Assembly: GCA_028287135.1 (NCBI GenBank)
Contig: JAQBQE010000011.1
Coordinates: 1 to 64,000, forward strand
Source: Myxococcales bacterium
GTDB lineage: Bacteria; Myxococcota_A; Polyangia; Haliangiales; Haliangiaceae
Length of the DNA stretch: 64,000 nt
Reading direction: 5' to 3'
Shown here: piece by piece, positions 8,272-17,386 of the stretch
Position numbering within the stretch: the stretch's first letter is position 1
Layout of the letters: the number at the start of each line of letters is the position of its first letter
The notes under the pieces: model-generated
What the model was told of the DNA's origin: nothing
Database searches by the model: none
Seen by the model: only the letters and a program-made list of their open reading frames with translations
Translations under genes and position numbers: made by a program

Positions 8272-9318
8272 GTGCGCGCGCTGGCACGTCACCTCCCGAC
8301 GCTCGCCACGAAGGTCCCCTGGGTCGACCTCGGGACCTGGCCGACGCCACTGACCCCGCTGACGATCGCCGGTCGCCCCGTATGGATCAAGCACGAGGGC
8401 GACTCCGACCCGGTCTACGGCGGCAACAAGATCCGCACGCTCGAGCTCTGGTTCGGTCACGCGCGCGAGCGCGGCGCCCGGCGGATCTGGACGATCGGCG
8501 CGTATGGCTCGAACCACGCGATCGCGACGATCGTGCACGCGCCGCGCGCCGGGCTCGAGGTCTCCGCGCTGCTGTTCCCTCAACCGTTCTCGGAGTGGGC
8601 GGTCGAGAACTGCGGCGCGATGATCGCGGCGGAGATCCCAATCGTGCGTGTGCGATCGGTGATCGAGATGCCGTTCGTCGCGATGGCGATCGCCCGCCGC
8701 GAGCGTGACTCGGTCGTGATGCCCCCGGGTGGCGCGACGCCGATCGGCACGTTCGGCGCGATGTCCGCCGCGTTCGAGCTCGCCGACCAGATCGACGCGG
8801 GCATCGCACCCCCGCCGAAGCGGATCGTCCTCGCGATCGGCAGCACGTGCACCACCGCCGGCTTGCTCGCGGGACTGTCGCTCGCCCACGCGGTCGGCGT
8901 GTGGCGGTGGCCGGTCCCGATCGTCCATGGCGTTCGCGTCACGCCGTGGCCGGTGACGTCACGCCTGCGGATCGCAGAGCTCGCGCATCGCACGCTGAAG
9001 CGGGTCGCTGCGCTCGGTGGCCCGCGGGTCGCGATCGGCCTCCGCGAGCTGGTGTCGCGACTCGTCGTCGACGGCCGCGAGCTCGGCGACGGCTACGGAC
9101 GGCCCACGCCGCGCAGCACGACCGCGATCGAGACGCTGCACGGACCCCGGCTCGACGGCGTGTACTCGGCCAAGGCCGCCGCCGCGATGTTGCGGCTCCA
9201 TCGCGAGGGGGTCGGACCGCTCGTGTTCTGGGCGACCAAGTCGACCGCGACGCTCGAGCCACCGTCGGTCGACCAGCTTGGTGGCGCGCCGCGCCCGCTC
9301 GTCGACTGGCTACGCTGA
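8272..9318 (+). CDS. PLP-dependent enzyme of the D-cysteine desulfhydrase/ACC deaminase group
   Basis: Fold-type II PLP enzyme of 348 residues. The Schiff-base lysine lies in the motif YGGNKIRTLE, and the phosphate/substrate loop reads GAYGSNHAIATIVHA. The usual SGNH loop is thus replaced by YGSNHA, typical of the desulfhydrase/ACC deaminase side rather than cysteine synthase. Known relatives release pyruvate and ammonia, with sulfide if cysteine is used; the real substrate is unknown. The GTG start lies 12 bp after yggX, so the two are probably co-transcribed. Confidence 0.8.
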   Translation: MRALARHLPTLATKVPWVDLGTWPTPLTPLTIAGRPVWIKHEGDSDPVYGGNKIRTLELWFGHARERGARRIWTIGAYGSNHAIATIVHAPRAGLEVSALLFPQPFSEWAVENCGAMIAAEIPIVRVRSVIEMPFVAMAIARRERDSVVMPPGGATPIGTFGAMSAAFELADQIDAGIAPPPKRIVLAIGSTCTTAGLLAGLSLAHAVGVWRWPVPIVHGVRVTPWPVTSRLRIAELAHRTLKRVAALGGPRVAIGLRELVSRLVVDGRELGDGYGRPTPRSTTAIETLHGPRLDGVYSAKAAAAMLRLHREGVGPLVFWATKSTATLEPPSVDQLGGAPRPLVDWLR

Positions 9319-10722
9319 CTACTTGGTCGAGTCGGCCGACGTGGGCTTCGAGGTCGTGGCCTTCGCCGGCGGCGACGCCTTGGCGGGCTCGTTCGTGCGC
9401 TTCTGAGCAGCACGCGCGCGCTCGGCACGCTGCTCGGCCTCACGCTCGCGCTCGGTGTTGATGTACGCGATGCAGTCCTTGACCGAGCGATCGGTCTCGA
9501 CGTTCTGCTGGTAGTACGCCGGCGAGCGGTTCGACAGTGTGGTCGCGATGCCCGCCGCCTTGCGGCAATCACCGGCACGCACCTGGTTGATCAGCGCGAC
9601 GTGCTGTTCACGCGCCCACGCGAGCTGCGGATCGGAGGCCTTGTCCTCGGCCGGTGCGGCCGCCTTGGCACGCGGGACCGTCTTGGTCGTCGCCGTCGTC
9701 GTCACGGCTTCCCGCTTGGGCTCGGACTTCGGGGGCGCGACCGGAGGCGGGGGCGGTGGCGCGCTGGGCGCCGTCGTGGTCATCGGCTGCGGCGCGCCGC
9801 CAACGGCGACACCACTGCGATCATTGCGCGAGAGCTCGCCATCGGCGACTCCGCCGAACGCATCCCGCGCGGCCTCTGCCTGCTCTTCCTTCGCGAGCTT
9901 CGGGGGCGCCTTGCGGACCTGCGCGTCATCGAAGTCCTTGGGGGCGTACTGCTGCGACCGCAGCTCGATCCCGGCCGTGCCCTTCTTGGCAGCGTCGGGC
10001 TTGGTGGCGAAGCCGCCCTCGGTGGTGACCCGGTTCTTGGCGGGCCTGTTCTCGGCGAGCGGCGTCGTCGGCGCCGGCGTCATCACCTTCGCGACGTCCT
10101 TGCCGCCGCCGGTGCGCTTGTCCTGATCGAGCTTCTCGCCGGTCGCCGCGGCGACGCCGTCATCGAGCATGACGGGATACGAGTCCGCGGACCCGCTGCC
10201 CTGTGCGGCCTCACCACGCGGCGCCTCGAGGTTGCTCTCGACCGAGGCCGCCGAGCCCGACGCCACGCCGTTCGCAGCGGGCGAATTCTCCTGCTCGTGC
10301 GCGACGGACATCGACGGCGCGGTGCTGTCGGCGAAGTGATCGCCCTTCTCGCGCGTCACCATGGTGGCGACGCCGACCACGATGACGAGCATCGCTGCGG
10401 CGGCCATCGCGGGGTGCGCCATGAACGAGCGCACGAACCGAGCAAACCAGCTCTCCTGCTGCTCCGGGTCGCGCAGGCCCTTGGGGGCGCGGCGCGCAGC
10501 CTCCTGCATCAGCATCGCCGACACCGACTGCGGGGGCTCGAGCTGGACCTGGAGGATCCGGCTGTCTCGTACGATCTGCCGGGCATGGGTCAGGTCGGCG
10601 AGCGCCGTCCGGTCGGCCGGATGGGATTCGAGGTGCGTCGCCAGACGCGTCTCTTCAGCGGGCGTGAGCTCGCCGTAGAGGGCGCTGATCAGCAGCGCAT
10701 CGATGTCCTGGCGTTCGACCAT
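9319..10722 (-). CDS. Anti-sigma-factor-like transmembrane protein with low-complexity periplasmic region
   Basis: Membrane protein of 467 residues. The N-terminal 60 residues (LYGELTPAEETRLATHL) resemble an anti-sigma cytoplasmic domain but lack the zinc-binding HxxxCxxC motif. One transmembrane segment lies near residues 105-123. Beyond it are a long Ala/Pro/Lys-rich stretch and a short helical C-terminal domain with two cysteines (GDCRKAA, KDCIAYI), then a charged tail. Anti-sigma genes usually sit next to an ECF sigma gene, but none is adjacent here; the nearest is at 13.2 kb. Function is inferred from architecture only. Confidence 0.6.
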   Translation of the reverse strand: MVERQDIDALLISALYGELTPAEETRLATHLESHPADRTALADLTHARQIVRDSRILQVQLEPPQSVSAMLMQEAARRAPKGLRDPEQQESWFARFVRSFMAHPAMAAAAMLVIVVGVATMVTREKGDHFADSTAPSMSVAHEQENSPAANGVASGSAASVESNLEAPRGEAAQGSGSADSYPVMLDDGVAAATGEKLDQDKRTGGGKDVAKVMTPAPTTPLAENRPAKNRVTTEGGFATKPDAAKKGTAGIELRSQQYAPKDFDDAQVRKAPPKLAKEEQAEAARDAFGGVADGELSRNDRSGVAVGGAPQPMTTTAPSAPPPPPPVAPPKSEPKREAVTTTATTKTVPRAKAAAPAEDKASDPQLAWAREQHVALINQVRAGDCRKAAGIATTLSNRSPAYYQQNVETDRSVKDCIAYINTEREREAEQRAERARAAQKRTNEPAKASPPAKATTSKPTSADSTK

Positions 10723-10940
10723 GGTCCTGCGTCCTTATACTACGTGTGTACTCGACGAGCGACGAACGAACAAACCTGGGAGTTCAAGCGCTTGGCACCC
10801 ACTTGGTGACGCGCTGACCGCCTTCCAGACGTTCGTTTTGTCGCTCGTTGATTACAGACGCAGGAGCAGGGCCGACGATCTAACGAGGTGCTGCAACGAC
10901 CTGACGGGGTGTGTCGCAGGGCACAACACCCGAAAATCGC

Positions 10941-11312
10941 TCAGTCCTTGTTGGGCTGGCAGGACCATTCGATCGACCGGAGCTCCCAGGCGTCGTCCCC
11001 GCAGACCTCGGCGCTGACCTCCGCCGATCCCGCCCCGGCATCCGTCAGCGCGAGCTTGGCCGAGCCCGCGTGGGACGTCTTGCGCTTCTTGGAGTCCGGC
11101 GCACAGACCAGGCGCCACGAGATCGAGCAGTCGACGGGCACCGTGCAGGTGTTGTGGATCGTGAACTGGACGGTGTCCTCGTCCTTGTCGATCTGGTCGA
11201 ACGCCGTGCACTCGGCGAGGGACCTCCGGGCACGGTCGGCAGTGGCAGCAGGAATTGCGATCGAGATGGCGAGGGCGCACGTCGCCCATCGCGCCCAGGT
11301 AGTGGCACGCAT
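10941..11312 (-). CDS. Secreted cysteine-containing protein, unknown function
   Basis: Small exported protein of 123 residues. The start at 11312 has GGAGGT 7 bases upstream and opens onto a signal peptide (ATCALAISIAIPAATA). The mature part has five cysteines (AECTAF, NTCTVPVDCS, LVCAP, EVCGDD and WSCQP). Alternating strands such as VQFTIHNTCTVPVDCSISW suggest a small beta-sandwich. I do not recognise the family. The same strand carries longer frames here, but only this one has both a ribosome site and a signal peptide. Confidence 0.7.
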   Translation of the reverse strand: MRATTWARWATCALAISIAIPAATADRARRSLAECTAFDQIDKDEDTVQFTIHNTCTVPVDCSISWRLVCAPDSKKRKTSHAGSAKLALTDAGAGSAEVSAEVCGDDAWELRSIEWSCQPNKD

Positions 11313-11508
11313 GACAGACCTCCGGTGACGGCGCACGTGGATCGATCCCGGTGCACGCAGAGCGCGACGCGACGGAGCCATCTCCGCGCATCCGCAGCGC
11401 GCCGCATCGTCTGCAGCGGCGCCGTCGGTTCAAGAGCTGAGACAGCGGATCCGCGGTTCGGTTCCGGGTTTTTTCGCCCGGGTTCCCAGGCTCGGGCATG
11501 ATCCGCCG

Positions 11509-12315
11509 ATGCTCAGTCCTCTCGATGTGTTCCGCGACAACGCGCTCGCTGGCCATGTCGCCCTCGTCACCGGTGGCGGCACCGGGATCTGCCGCGGGAT
11601 CGCGGCTGCCTATGCGCGGCTCGGCGCGGAGGTGTGCATCGTCAGCCGCAAGCAGGACGTGCTCGACGCGTCCGCGAAGGAGCTGTCCGCCGAGACCGGA
11701 CGCGAGATCCTCGCCGTGGCAGCGGACGTCCGGAATCCGGACGCGATCGCGGCCGCGATCAAGGCCACCGTCGATCGGTTCGGCAAGCTCGACACGCTGG
11801 TCAACGGCGCCGCCGGCAACTTCCTCGCTCCCGCCGCTGCGCTATCGCCGAACGGGTTTCGCACGGTGATCGACATCGATCTCAACGGGACGTTCTTCGC
11901 GGCACGCGCCGCGTTCGAGCACCTGCAGAAGTCGCGCGATGCGCTGATCCTCAACATCAGCGCGACGCTCCACTATCACGGCACGCCGCTTCAAGTGCAC
12001 GCATCCGCCGCCAAGGCCGGGATCGATGCGGTGACGAAGAACCTCGCCGTCGAGTGGGGGCAGTTCGGGATCCGCGTGTGTGGGATCGCGCCGGGTCCGA
12101 TCGCGGAGACCGAGGGCATGAAGCGGCTCGCCCCCGGCGACATGAGCACGAAGATGGCAGCGTCGATTCCGGCCGGTCGGTTCGGCGCGATCGACGAGAT
12201 CGCGGCGGCGGCGGTGTTCCTGCGCTCGCCGGCTGCCGCCTACGTCACCGGTCACGTGCTCGTCGTCGATGGCGGGCAGTGCATCGCGACGCCGCCGCTC
12301 GGCATGAGCTTCTGA
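11509..12315 (+). CDS. SDR oxidoreductase, 2,4-dienoyl-CoA reductase (DECR2)-like
   Basis: Short-chain dehydrogenase of 268 residues. The nucleotide-binding motif reads TGGGTGICRGIA, and NGAAGNFL is typical of dienoyl-CoA reductases. The classical catalytic YxxxK is absent; the segment reads HASAAKAGIDAVTKNLAVEWG, as in peroxisomal DECR2-type enzymes, with only the lysine kept. DECR reduces 2,4-dienoyl-CoA with NADPH during oxidation of unsaturated fatty acids. The stop overlaps the next gene's start by one base (TGATG), so the two are translated together although their link is unclear. Confidence 0.85.
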   Translation: MLSPLDVFRDNALAGHVALVTGGGTGICRGIAAAYARLGAEVCIVSRKQDVLDASAKELSAETGREILAVAADVRNPDAIAAAIKATVDRFGKLDTLVNGAAGNFLAPAAALSPNGFRTVIDIDLNGTFFAARAAFEHLQKSRDALILNISATLHYHGTPLQVHASAAKAGIDAVTKNLAVEWGQFGIRVCGIAPGPIAETEGMKRLAPGDMSTKMAASIPAGRFGAIDEIAAAAVFLRSPAAAYVTGHVLVVDGGQCIATPPLGMSF

Positions 12316-13157
12316 TGCCACGTCGCGCACGCGCGGCCGAGCCGCTCGAGAACGTGGCCGCGGCCGAATCGCTGGCGAAGCTCGCGAAGCAACTCGCGCG
12401 CGCGCCGCGCCGCGCCGCGAAGGGCACGCGGCCGCCGCCGTCCGCCGATGCATCGGCGCGCGAGGCGATCGAGGCGCGCGAGGCCGGCCCGTTCGATCTC
12501 GCGACCTCGCCGCGTCAGGTCTCGCTCGAGCTGATCGGCGGGCGTGGGCATTACGAGCGCGTGATCGCCGCGGTCCTCGCCGCACACACGAGCGTGTGGA
12601 TCGCGACCGCGAACGTGAAGGGCCTGATGGTCGAGGACCACCGCGCCGCACCCGGCCGCCGGCGCAGCATGCGGCGCTCGAGCTACGTCTCGATCCTGTC
12701 GCTGCTCGACGATCTCGCGGCGCGTGGGGTCGAGCTCCGGCTGCTCCACGCCGAGCTGCCGTCGGGTCCGTTCCGCGAGGAGATCGCGAATCATCCGCGG
12801 CTCGTCGCAGGTGGTCTCGCGCTCGCGCGCTGCCCGCGCGTCCACATGAAGGCCGTGATCGTCGATGGCGCCCTGCTCTATCTCGGCAGCGCGAACTGGA
12901 CCGGGGCCGGCCTCGGCGCGAAGGGCACCGGCCGCCGCAACTTCGAGCTCGGCATCGTCACCGAGGACGGACCGCTGCTCGATCAGGTCCAGGGCCTGTT
13001 CGAGCAGATCTGGAGCGGCGGCGAGTGCGACGGCTGCAAGGTCCGCGAGCTGTGCCCGGGCCCGCTGGACGAGGTCCGGGCGATCGAGGGCCGCGCCCCT
13101 GCCGTTCTCCGCCCGCGCCGCAAGCCGGCCAGGACCGCAGTAACCACCGACACTTGA
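12315..13157 (+). CDS. Phospholipase D-like protein with one HKD motif and a C-terminal Cys cluster
   Basis: Protein of 280 residues with a PLD-like domain. A single HKD motif is seen in RVHMKAVIVDGALLYLGSANWTGAG; one motif implies that two chains pair to form the active site, as in bacterial PLD-type nucleases. Near the C-terminus is CDGCKVRELC, a Cys cluster that could bind a metal. The N-terminus is Ala/Arg-rich. It starts within the stop of the SDR gene. Lipid or nucleic acid phosphodiester are both possible substrates. Confidence 0.7.
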   Translation: MPRRARAAEPLENVAAAESLAKLAKQLARAPRRAAKGTRPPPSADASAREAIEAREAGPFDLATSPRQVSLELIGGRGHYERVIAAVLAAHTSVWIATANVKGLMVEDHRAAPGRRRSMRRSSYVSILSLLDDLAARGVELRLLHAELPSGPFREEIANHPRLVAGGLALARCPRVHMKAVIVDGALLYLGSANWTGAGLGAKGTGRRNFELGIVTEDGPLLDQVQGLFEQIWSGGECDGCKVRELCPGPLDEVRAIEGRAPAVLRPRRKPARTAVTTDT

Positions 13158-13212
13158 ACGATTGTTCGGAAACCTGTAACCGCGACCGGGTCGTCGTTCA
13201 CTATCCAGTCAC

Positions 13213-13845
13213 GTGACCGCCGCGGCGTATGTGGAAGACGTCCTGCTCGTCGACCGGTGTCTCACCGGCGAGCCGGCTGCCACACGCGAGCTGTTCCGGC
13301 GCCATCGCAGCCGCGTTCACGCGTGCCTGTTCCGCGTGCTCGGCACCAACCGCGACATGGATGATCTACTGCAAGAGGCATTTCTCCAGGTGTTCCAGTC
13401 GCTCCGCGGCTGGCGCGCCGAGGCGAGCCTCGCGACCTGGGTCGATCGGGTCTCCGTGCGCGTCGCGTATCGTTACCTCTCGCAGCGCGGTCGCCGCGTG
13501 CAGACCGAGGTGCTCGTCGATGACGAGGCGGGCCCTGCGATCGAGGCGGGTCCCGGCGCGCGCCGCCAGCTCGCGCGCGATGGCGTGAAGCGGCTGTACG
13601 CCGTGCTCGACGAGCTGTCGCCCGCAGCGCGCCTCGCCTTCACGCTGCACGAGATCGATGGCCGCACGCTCGCCGAGACCGCGCAGCTCGTCGGCTCGAG
13701 CGTGACCGCGACCAAGCTCCGGGTGTGGCGCGCTCGCAAGAAGATCGAGACCGCAGCCGCGGCGGATCCGGTGCTCAGCGAGTTCCTCGAGCCGAGTGGC
13801 GCAGCCGTGATCCCGTTCGACGACAGCAGCAAGGAGGCCCCGTGA
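13213..13845 (+). CDS. ECF-family RNA polymerase sigma factor
   Basis: Sigma-70 family ECF factor of 210 residues. Region 2 is visible as DMDDLLQEAFLQVFQSLRGWR followed by LATWVDRVSVRVAYRYL; region 4 reads DELSPAARLAFTLHEIDGRTLAETAQLVGSSVTATKLRVWRARKK. The GTG start at 13213 is chosen because the frame begins there. Its stop overlaps the GTG start of a FecR-like membrane protein, the standard arrangement of a sigma factor with its regulator. The signal and targets are unknown. Confidence 0.9.
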   Translation: MTAAAYVEDVLLVDRCLTGEPAATRELFRRHRSRVHACLFRVLGTNRDMDDLLQEAFLQVFQSLRGWRAEASLATWVDRVSVRVAYRYLSQRGRRVQTEVLVDDEAGPAIEAGPGARRQLARDGVKRLYAVLDELSPAARLAFTLHEIDGRTLAETAQLVGSSVTATKLRVWRARKKIETAAAADPVLSEFLEPSGAAVIPFDDSSKEAP

Positions 13846-15209
13846 AGCTGGTCGGACGAGTCCCGGTCGAGCCGCTCGATGAGGAGCGGATGACCCAGAT
13901 CGAGCGGCGCGTCGTGTCAGGCGCGGCGGATGCTTCGGCGGTCGCGCAGCCGATGCGTGTGTCTCGAGGGTTCACGGGCGTTGCGCTCGCGGCGATGACC
14001 GCGGTCGCTGCGGCAGTGATCGGCTGGAAGCTCGGCAGCCGCCCGGCCCCCGTGGTCGTCGGCGCCAGCACGCCGGTGAGGATCCACACCGAGGCGCAGC
14101 GTTCGACGCTCGACATCGGCGACGCGACGATCGAGAGCGATCCGGCGACCGTGTTCGTGGTGACCCGCCCGGCGGGTGGCGTGCTGGTCGAGATGACGCG
14201 CGGCAAGGTCGAGCTCGAGGTCGGCAAGCGCGGTGATCGCGCGCCGCTCGTCGTGCGCGCCGGCGACACCGACGTGATCGTGGTCGGCACGCACTTCACC
14301 GTCGATTACGGCGACGGTACCGGCGATGTCGAGGTCCGCGTCACCGAGGGGGTGGTCAAGGTCGTGCGCACCCAGCACGAGGTCCGGGTCGCCGCCGGTC
14401 AGGCGTGGCAGACCCGGCGCGGCGTGCTCGCACGGGCGGAGGCCCGCACGGCAGATGGCCTGAGCGGTCCCGGTCCGAGCGGCTCCGGCACGACCACGAC
14501 CGCTACGAGCACCACCGGCGTCACCGACACGGCCGAGGGCTCGACCCAGGTCGTCGCGTCGACCGATCCGGTACGCGCGGGCAGCGGGTTCGAGGTCGAC
14601 CTGCTGCACGGCCGCACCTCGCTGGTCCCCGACAAGCGCGTCGCCGGCAACACCACGACCGTCGTGGCGAGCACCGGCACGACCGCGACCACCCAGCCGG
14701 GAACCGGCGGCTCGGGCGCGTCCACGACCCGCGGCGACGGCACCGGTGCAGCGGCCGGCACTGGCAGCGGTGCACGCCCAGCGCCGCGTCCCGTCGAGGA
14801 TCCCAGCGATCCGATGCGCGATCTCAAGAAGCTCGTCCGGTCCCAGCCGCTCGAGCCCGCCCTCGATGTCGGCGAGTCCAGCGCGGCGTCGGCGATCTCG
14901 GCGTATTACACGATCATCCGTGACCCCGAGAAGCGGGGCGCCGACGAGTCGCGCGCGTACTACAGCATCGCCGTCACCCAGCTCAAGGCGGAGCGCACCG
15001 GCGATGCGTTGAGCACGCTCGAGCGCTACTTCCGTCGGTTCTCTCGCGAGGTCTATCCCGAGCGCACGCCAGCGCTCTGGCTGCGCGTCCGGATCCTGTG
15101 CACGCGCAGCATCGACGATGTCTGCCGCCAGGCGGCCTACAAGTACGCGCACGAGGCACCCGGAACCCCGGCCGCGGCGGTCGCCGAGCGCATCACGCTG
15201 ACCGACTAA
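13842..15209 (+). CDS. FecR-like transmembrane regulator with Thr/Gly linker and C-terminal helical domain
   Basis: Membrane protein of 455 residues. AAGGAGG at 13831-13837 precedes the GTG start, which overlaps the sigma-factor stop. A cytoplasmic stub leads to one transmembrane segment near residues 45-62. The periplasmic FecR-like beta domain includes VEMTRGKVELEV and GTHFTVDYGDGTGDVEVRVTEG. A long Thr/Gly/Ser linker (GTTTTATSTTG and similar) joins it to a helical C-terminal region resembling TPR repeats (YYSIAVTQLKAERTGDALSTLERY). It probably controls the adjacent sigma factor in response to an envelope signal. Confidence 0.8.
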   Translation: MKLVGRVPVEPLDEERMTQIERRVVSGAADASAVAQPMRVSRGFTGVALAAMTAVAAAVIGWKLGSRPAPVVVGASTPVRIHTEAQRSTLDIGDATIESDPATVFVVTRPAGGVLVEMTRGKVELEVGKRGDRAPLVVRAGDTDVIVVGTHFTVDYGDGTGDVEVRVTEGVVKVVRTQHEVRVAAGQAWQTRRGVLARAEARTADGLSGPGPSGSGTTTTATSTTGVTDTAEGSTQVVASTDPVRAGSGFEVDLLHGRTSLVPDKRVAGNTTTVVASTGTTATTQPGTGGSGASTTRGDGTGAAAGTGSGARPAPRPVEDPSDPMRDLKKLVRSQPLEPALDVGESSAASAISAYYTIIRDPEKRGADESRAYYSIAVTQLKAERTGDALSTLERYFRRFSREVYPERTPALWLRVRILCTRSIDDVCRQAAYKYAHEAPGTPAAAVAERITLTD

Positions 15210-15231
15210 GCGATACACTCGCTCGTCGATC

Positions 15232-16059
15232 ATGCGAAGCACCTCCGAGTACCTGCTCCCTCGCACCACCGGCGAGGCGCGCCGGTTGCAGATCCAGTCG
15301 GAGCTGCTCCACGAGGCGACCGAGTCACTGCTCGGTGCCCTCGACGTCGGCGCTCCGCAGACCTGCCTCGACATCGGTTGCGGCACCGGTGACGTGATGC
15401 TGCTGATGGCGCAGCTGTTCGGGGATGCACCGCGGATCGTCGGCCTCGATCTCGACACCCGACCTGCCCGCGCCCGGTTCACGGAGGCCGCTGGAGCGAC
15501 CATCGATCCGGCGCGGTTCGAGCTCGTCGAGCGCGACCTGTTCGGGCCGACGCCGCTGCCCGGCGCGCCGTTCGATCTGGTGTTCTCGCGCTACATGCTC
15601 CACCACCTCTCCGATCCGGCCGCTGCGCTCGCCCGGATGTGGGAGCTCACGCGCGAAGGCGGGACGCTCGCGATCCTCGATCTCGATTCACGCGCCACCA
15701 CGACGTATCCGGTGTGGGAGCCGTACGAGCAGATCGAGCGCTGGGTCCGCGACCTCTACAGAAAGACGGGGATTGACAATCACATCGGCCACAAGCTGCC
15801 GCATCTGTTCGACCGCGCCGGGATCGGCCGGCCGGACGGCACGCGGGTCGTCGGCCTGGTGCGCACGATCCCGGAGCTCGCCGAGTTCTTACCGCTGCTG
15901 CTCGATATGATCCGCGGCAAGCTCGTCGAGCACGCGATCGCAACGCAGCCCGAGATCGATCGGCTCGAGGCCGGGCTGGCCACCGCGCCGCAGATGACGG
16001 CGACGTATTGCTACCGGCCGGCGGCCGTGGGCGTCTGGAAGCGCAAGGTCTCGCGATAG
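15232..16059 (+). CDS. Class I SAM-dependent methyltransferase
   Basis: Protein of 275 residues with the class I methyltransferase fold. The SAM-binding glycine loop is LDIGCGTGDVM; the acidic strand-2 end is VGLDLDT; motif IV lies in FDLVFSRYMLHHLSDP. The C-terminal part is helical and probably sets substrate choice. Nothing in the neighbourhood names the substrate. It follows the FecR-like gene by 22 bp in the same direction and could be part of that transcript. Confidence 0.8.
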   Translation: MRSTSEYLLPRTTGEARRLQIQSELLHEATESLLGALDVGAPQTCLDIGCGTGDVMLLMAQLFGDAPRIVGLDLDTRPARARFTEAAGATIDPARFELVERDLFGPTPLPGAPFDLVFSRYMLHHLSDPAAALARMWELTREGGTLAILDLDSRATTTYPVWEPYEQIERWVRDLYRKTGIDNHIGHKLPHLFDRAGIGRPDGTRVVGLVRTIPELAEFLPLLLDMIRGKLVEHAIATQPEIDRLEAGLATAPQMTATYCYRPAAVGVWKRKVSR

Positions 16060-16102
16060 GGAGACTTGACCTCACGGACCCGACGCGTTCAGCTAGCAGC
16101 AC

Positions 16103-17368
16103 GTGTCGGACCACCAGCGACGGCGCTTCCTCCAGTTCCTCCTCGCGTCCCCAGTTCTCCCGCTGCTCGGGGCATGCCGGGACAAGTCGAGCTCGCTCGC
16201 GTCCTCGCTGCCCGCGGACGCTCGCGCCGCCGACGCGATCGAACAGGCGCTGATCTCCTCGCCGCAGGACGCGCTCGATCTGTTCGATCTGGCCGCGGTG
16301 GGCGAGCGCAACATCCCGCCCGCGCACTGGGGCTCGTTGATGAGCGGCTCCGACGACGACCGCACGATGCAGCTCAACTCCGAGGCATTCGCGCGCCTGC
16401 AGATCCGTGCGCGTCGATTCGTCGATACCTCCAAGGTGGACGCGTCCATCGAGCTCCTCGGCTCGAAGCTCACGAGCCCGATCGTGCTATCGCCGCTCTC
16501 CGGTCAGGAGGCCTACCATCCCGAGGGCGAGGTGGGGACCGCGACCGCGGCGCGCAAGCGCGGTCACCTGATGACGCTGTCATCGTTCGCATCCCGTTCG
16601 CTCGCCTCGGTCGCCGATGCAATCGGTGATCGCTCGAAGCTGTGGTTCCAGTGCTACCCGACCGATCAGCTCGCGGTCGCGCTCGACGTGATCAAGCGAG
16701 CCGAGGACCTCGGCATCAAGACGCTGATCCTGACCGCCGACATGCCGGCACGCGGAAATCGCATCTCGCTGATCCGCAGTGCGCGCAAGGATCCGCGGCC
16801 GTGCGAGAGCTGCCACGGGGACAACCCCGGGTCGACGAAGCCGCGCAACCCGCAGGTCTTCCTCCGCTCGTTCCCGATGTACGAGGGGCTCGAGCTCGGT
16901 CAGGTCACATCCTTCCTGCGCCCGATCACCCTCGACTTCATCGGCAAGGTCCGCGCCGCGACCAGGATGAAGATCGCGGTCAAGGGCATCGTCACGGCAG
17001 AGGACGCGCGGATCTGCGTCGACCACGGAATCGACGCGGTGTGGGTGTCGAATCACGGCGGCCGCCAGGAGAACAGCGGGGTGGCGACGATCGAGACTCT
17101 GCAGGAAGTGGTGACCGCCGTCGCTGGCAAGCTGCCGATCGTGTTCGACGGTGGTGTGCGCCGGGGCACCGACGTGTTCAAGGCGCTGGCGCTCGGCGCG
17201 ACCGCGGTCGGCATCGGTCGGCCCCAGGCGTGGGCCCTCGGCGCCTTCGGAGCCGCCGGCGTCGAGCGCGCACTCGAGCTCCTCCAGCTCGAGCTCACGA
17301 AGACGATGCAGATCGTCGGCACGCCCTCGATCGCCGCGATCACGCCCGCGCACGTGCGCTGGCGCTGA
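16103..17368 (+). CDS. Tat-exported FMN-dependent alpha-hydroxyacid dehydrogenase/oxidase with CxxCH motif
   Basis: FMN TIM-barrel enzyme of the lactate/glycolate oxidase family, 421 residues, GTG start. RRRFLQFLL is a twin-arginine signal and LGAC (Cys25) a lipobox, so it acts outside the cytoplasm. Kept residues include the tyrosine in WFQCYPTD, the aspartate in LTADMP, the active-site His318 and Arg321 in SNHGGRQ, and the FMN loop FDGGVRRGTDVFKALALGA. Two oddities stand out. The first substrate tyrosine (the Y of GYIAGGS in lactate oxidase) aligns with serine here. The loop near the active site contains CESCH (234-238), a heme c attachment motif. The hydroxyacid oxidised is unknown. Confidence 0.85.
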   Translation: MSDHQRRRFLQFLLASPVLPLLGACRDKSSSLASSLPADARAADAIEQALISSPQDALDLFDLAAVGERNIPPAHWGSLMSGSDDDRTMQLNSEAFARLQIRARRFVDTSKVDASIELLGSKLTSPIVLSPLSGQEAYHPEGEVGTATAARKRGHLMTLSSFASRSLASVADAIGDRSKLWFQCYPTDQLAVALDVIKRAEDLGIKTLILTADMPARGNRISLIRSARKDPRPCESCHGDNPGSTKPRNPQVFLRSFPMYEGLELGQVTSFLRPITLDFIGKVRAATRMKIAVKGIVTAEDARICVDHGIDAVWVSNHGGRQENSGVATIETLQEVVTAVAGKLPIVFDGGVRRGTDVFKALALGATAVGIGRPQAWALGAFGAAGVERALELLQLELTKTMQIVGTPSIAAITPAHVRWR

Positions 17369-17386
17369 CCAGGTGGGGCTGCGCGA

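Noticed and set aside
11465..11490. Terminator-like CCGGG-T6-CCCGG sequence before the SDR gene
   Set aside because: The T-run is in the loop, not after the stem, so it does not fit an intrinsic terminator.
10852..11556. 234-residue minus-strand open frame around the secreted Cys protein
   Set aside because: It reads a different frame of the same strand; only the 10941-11312 frame has a ribosome site and signal peptide.
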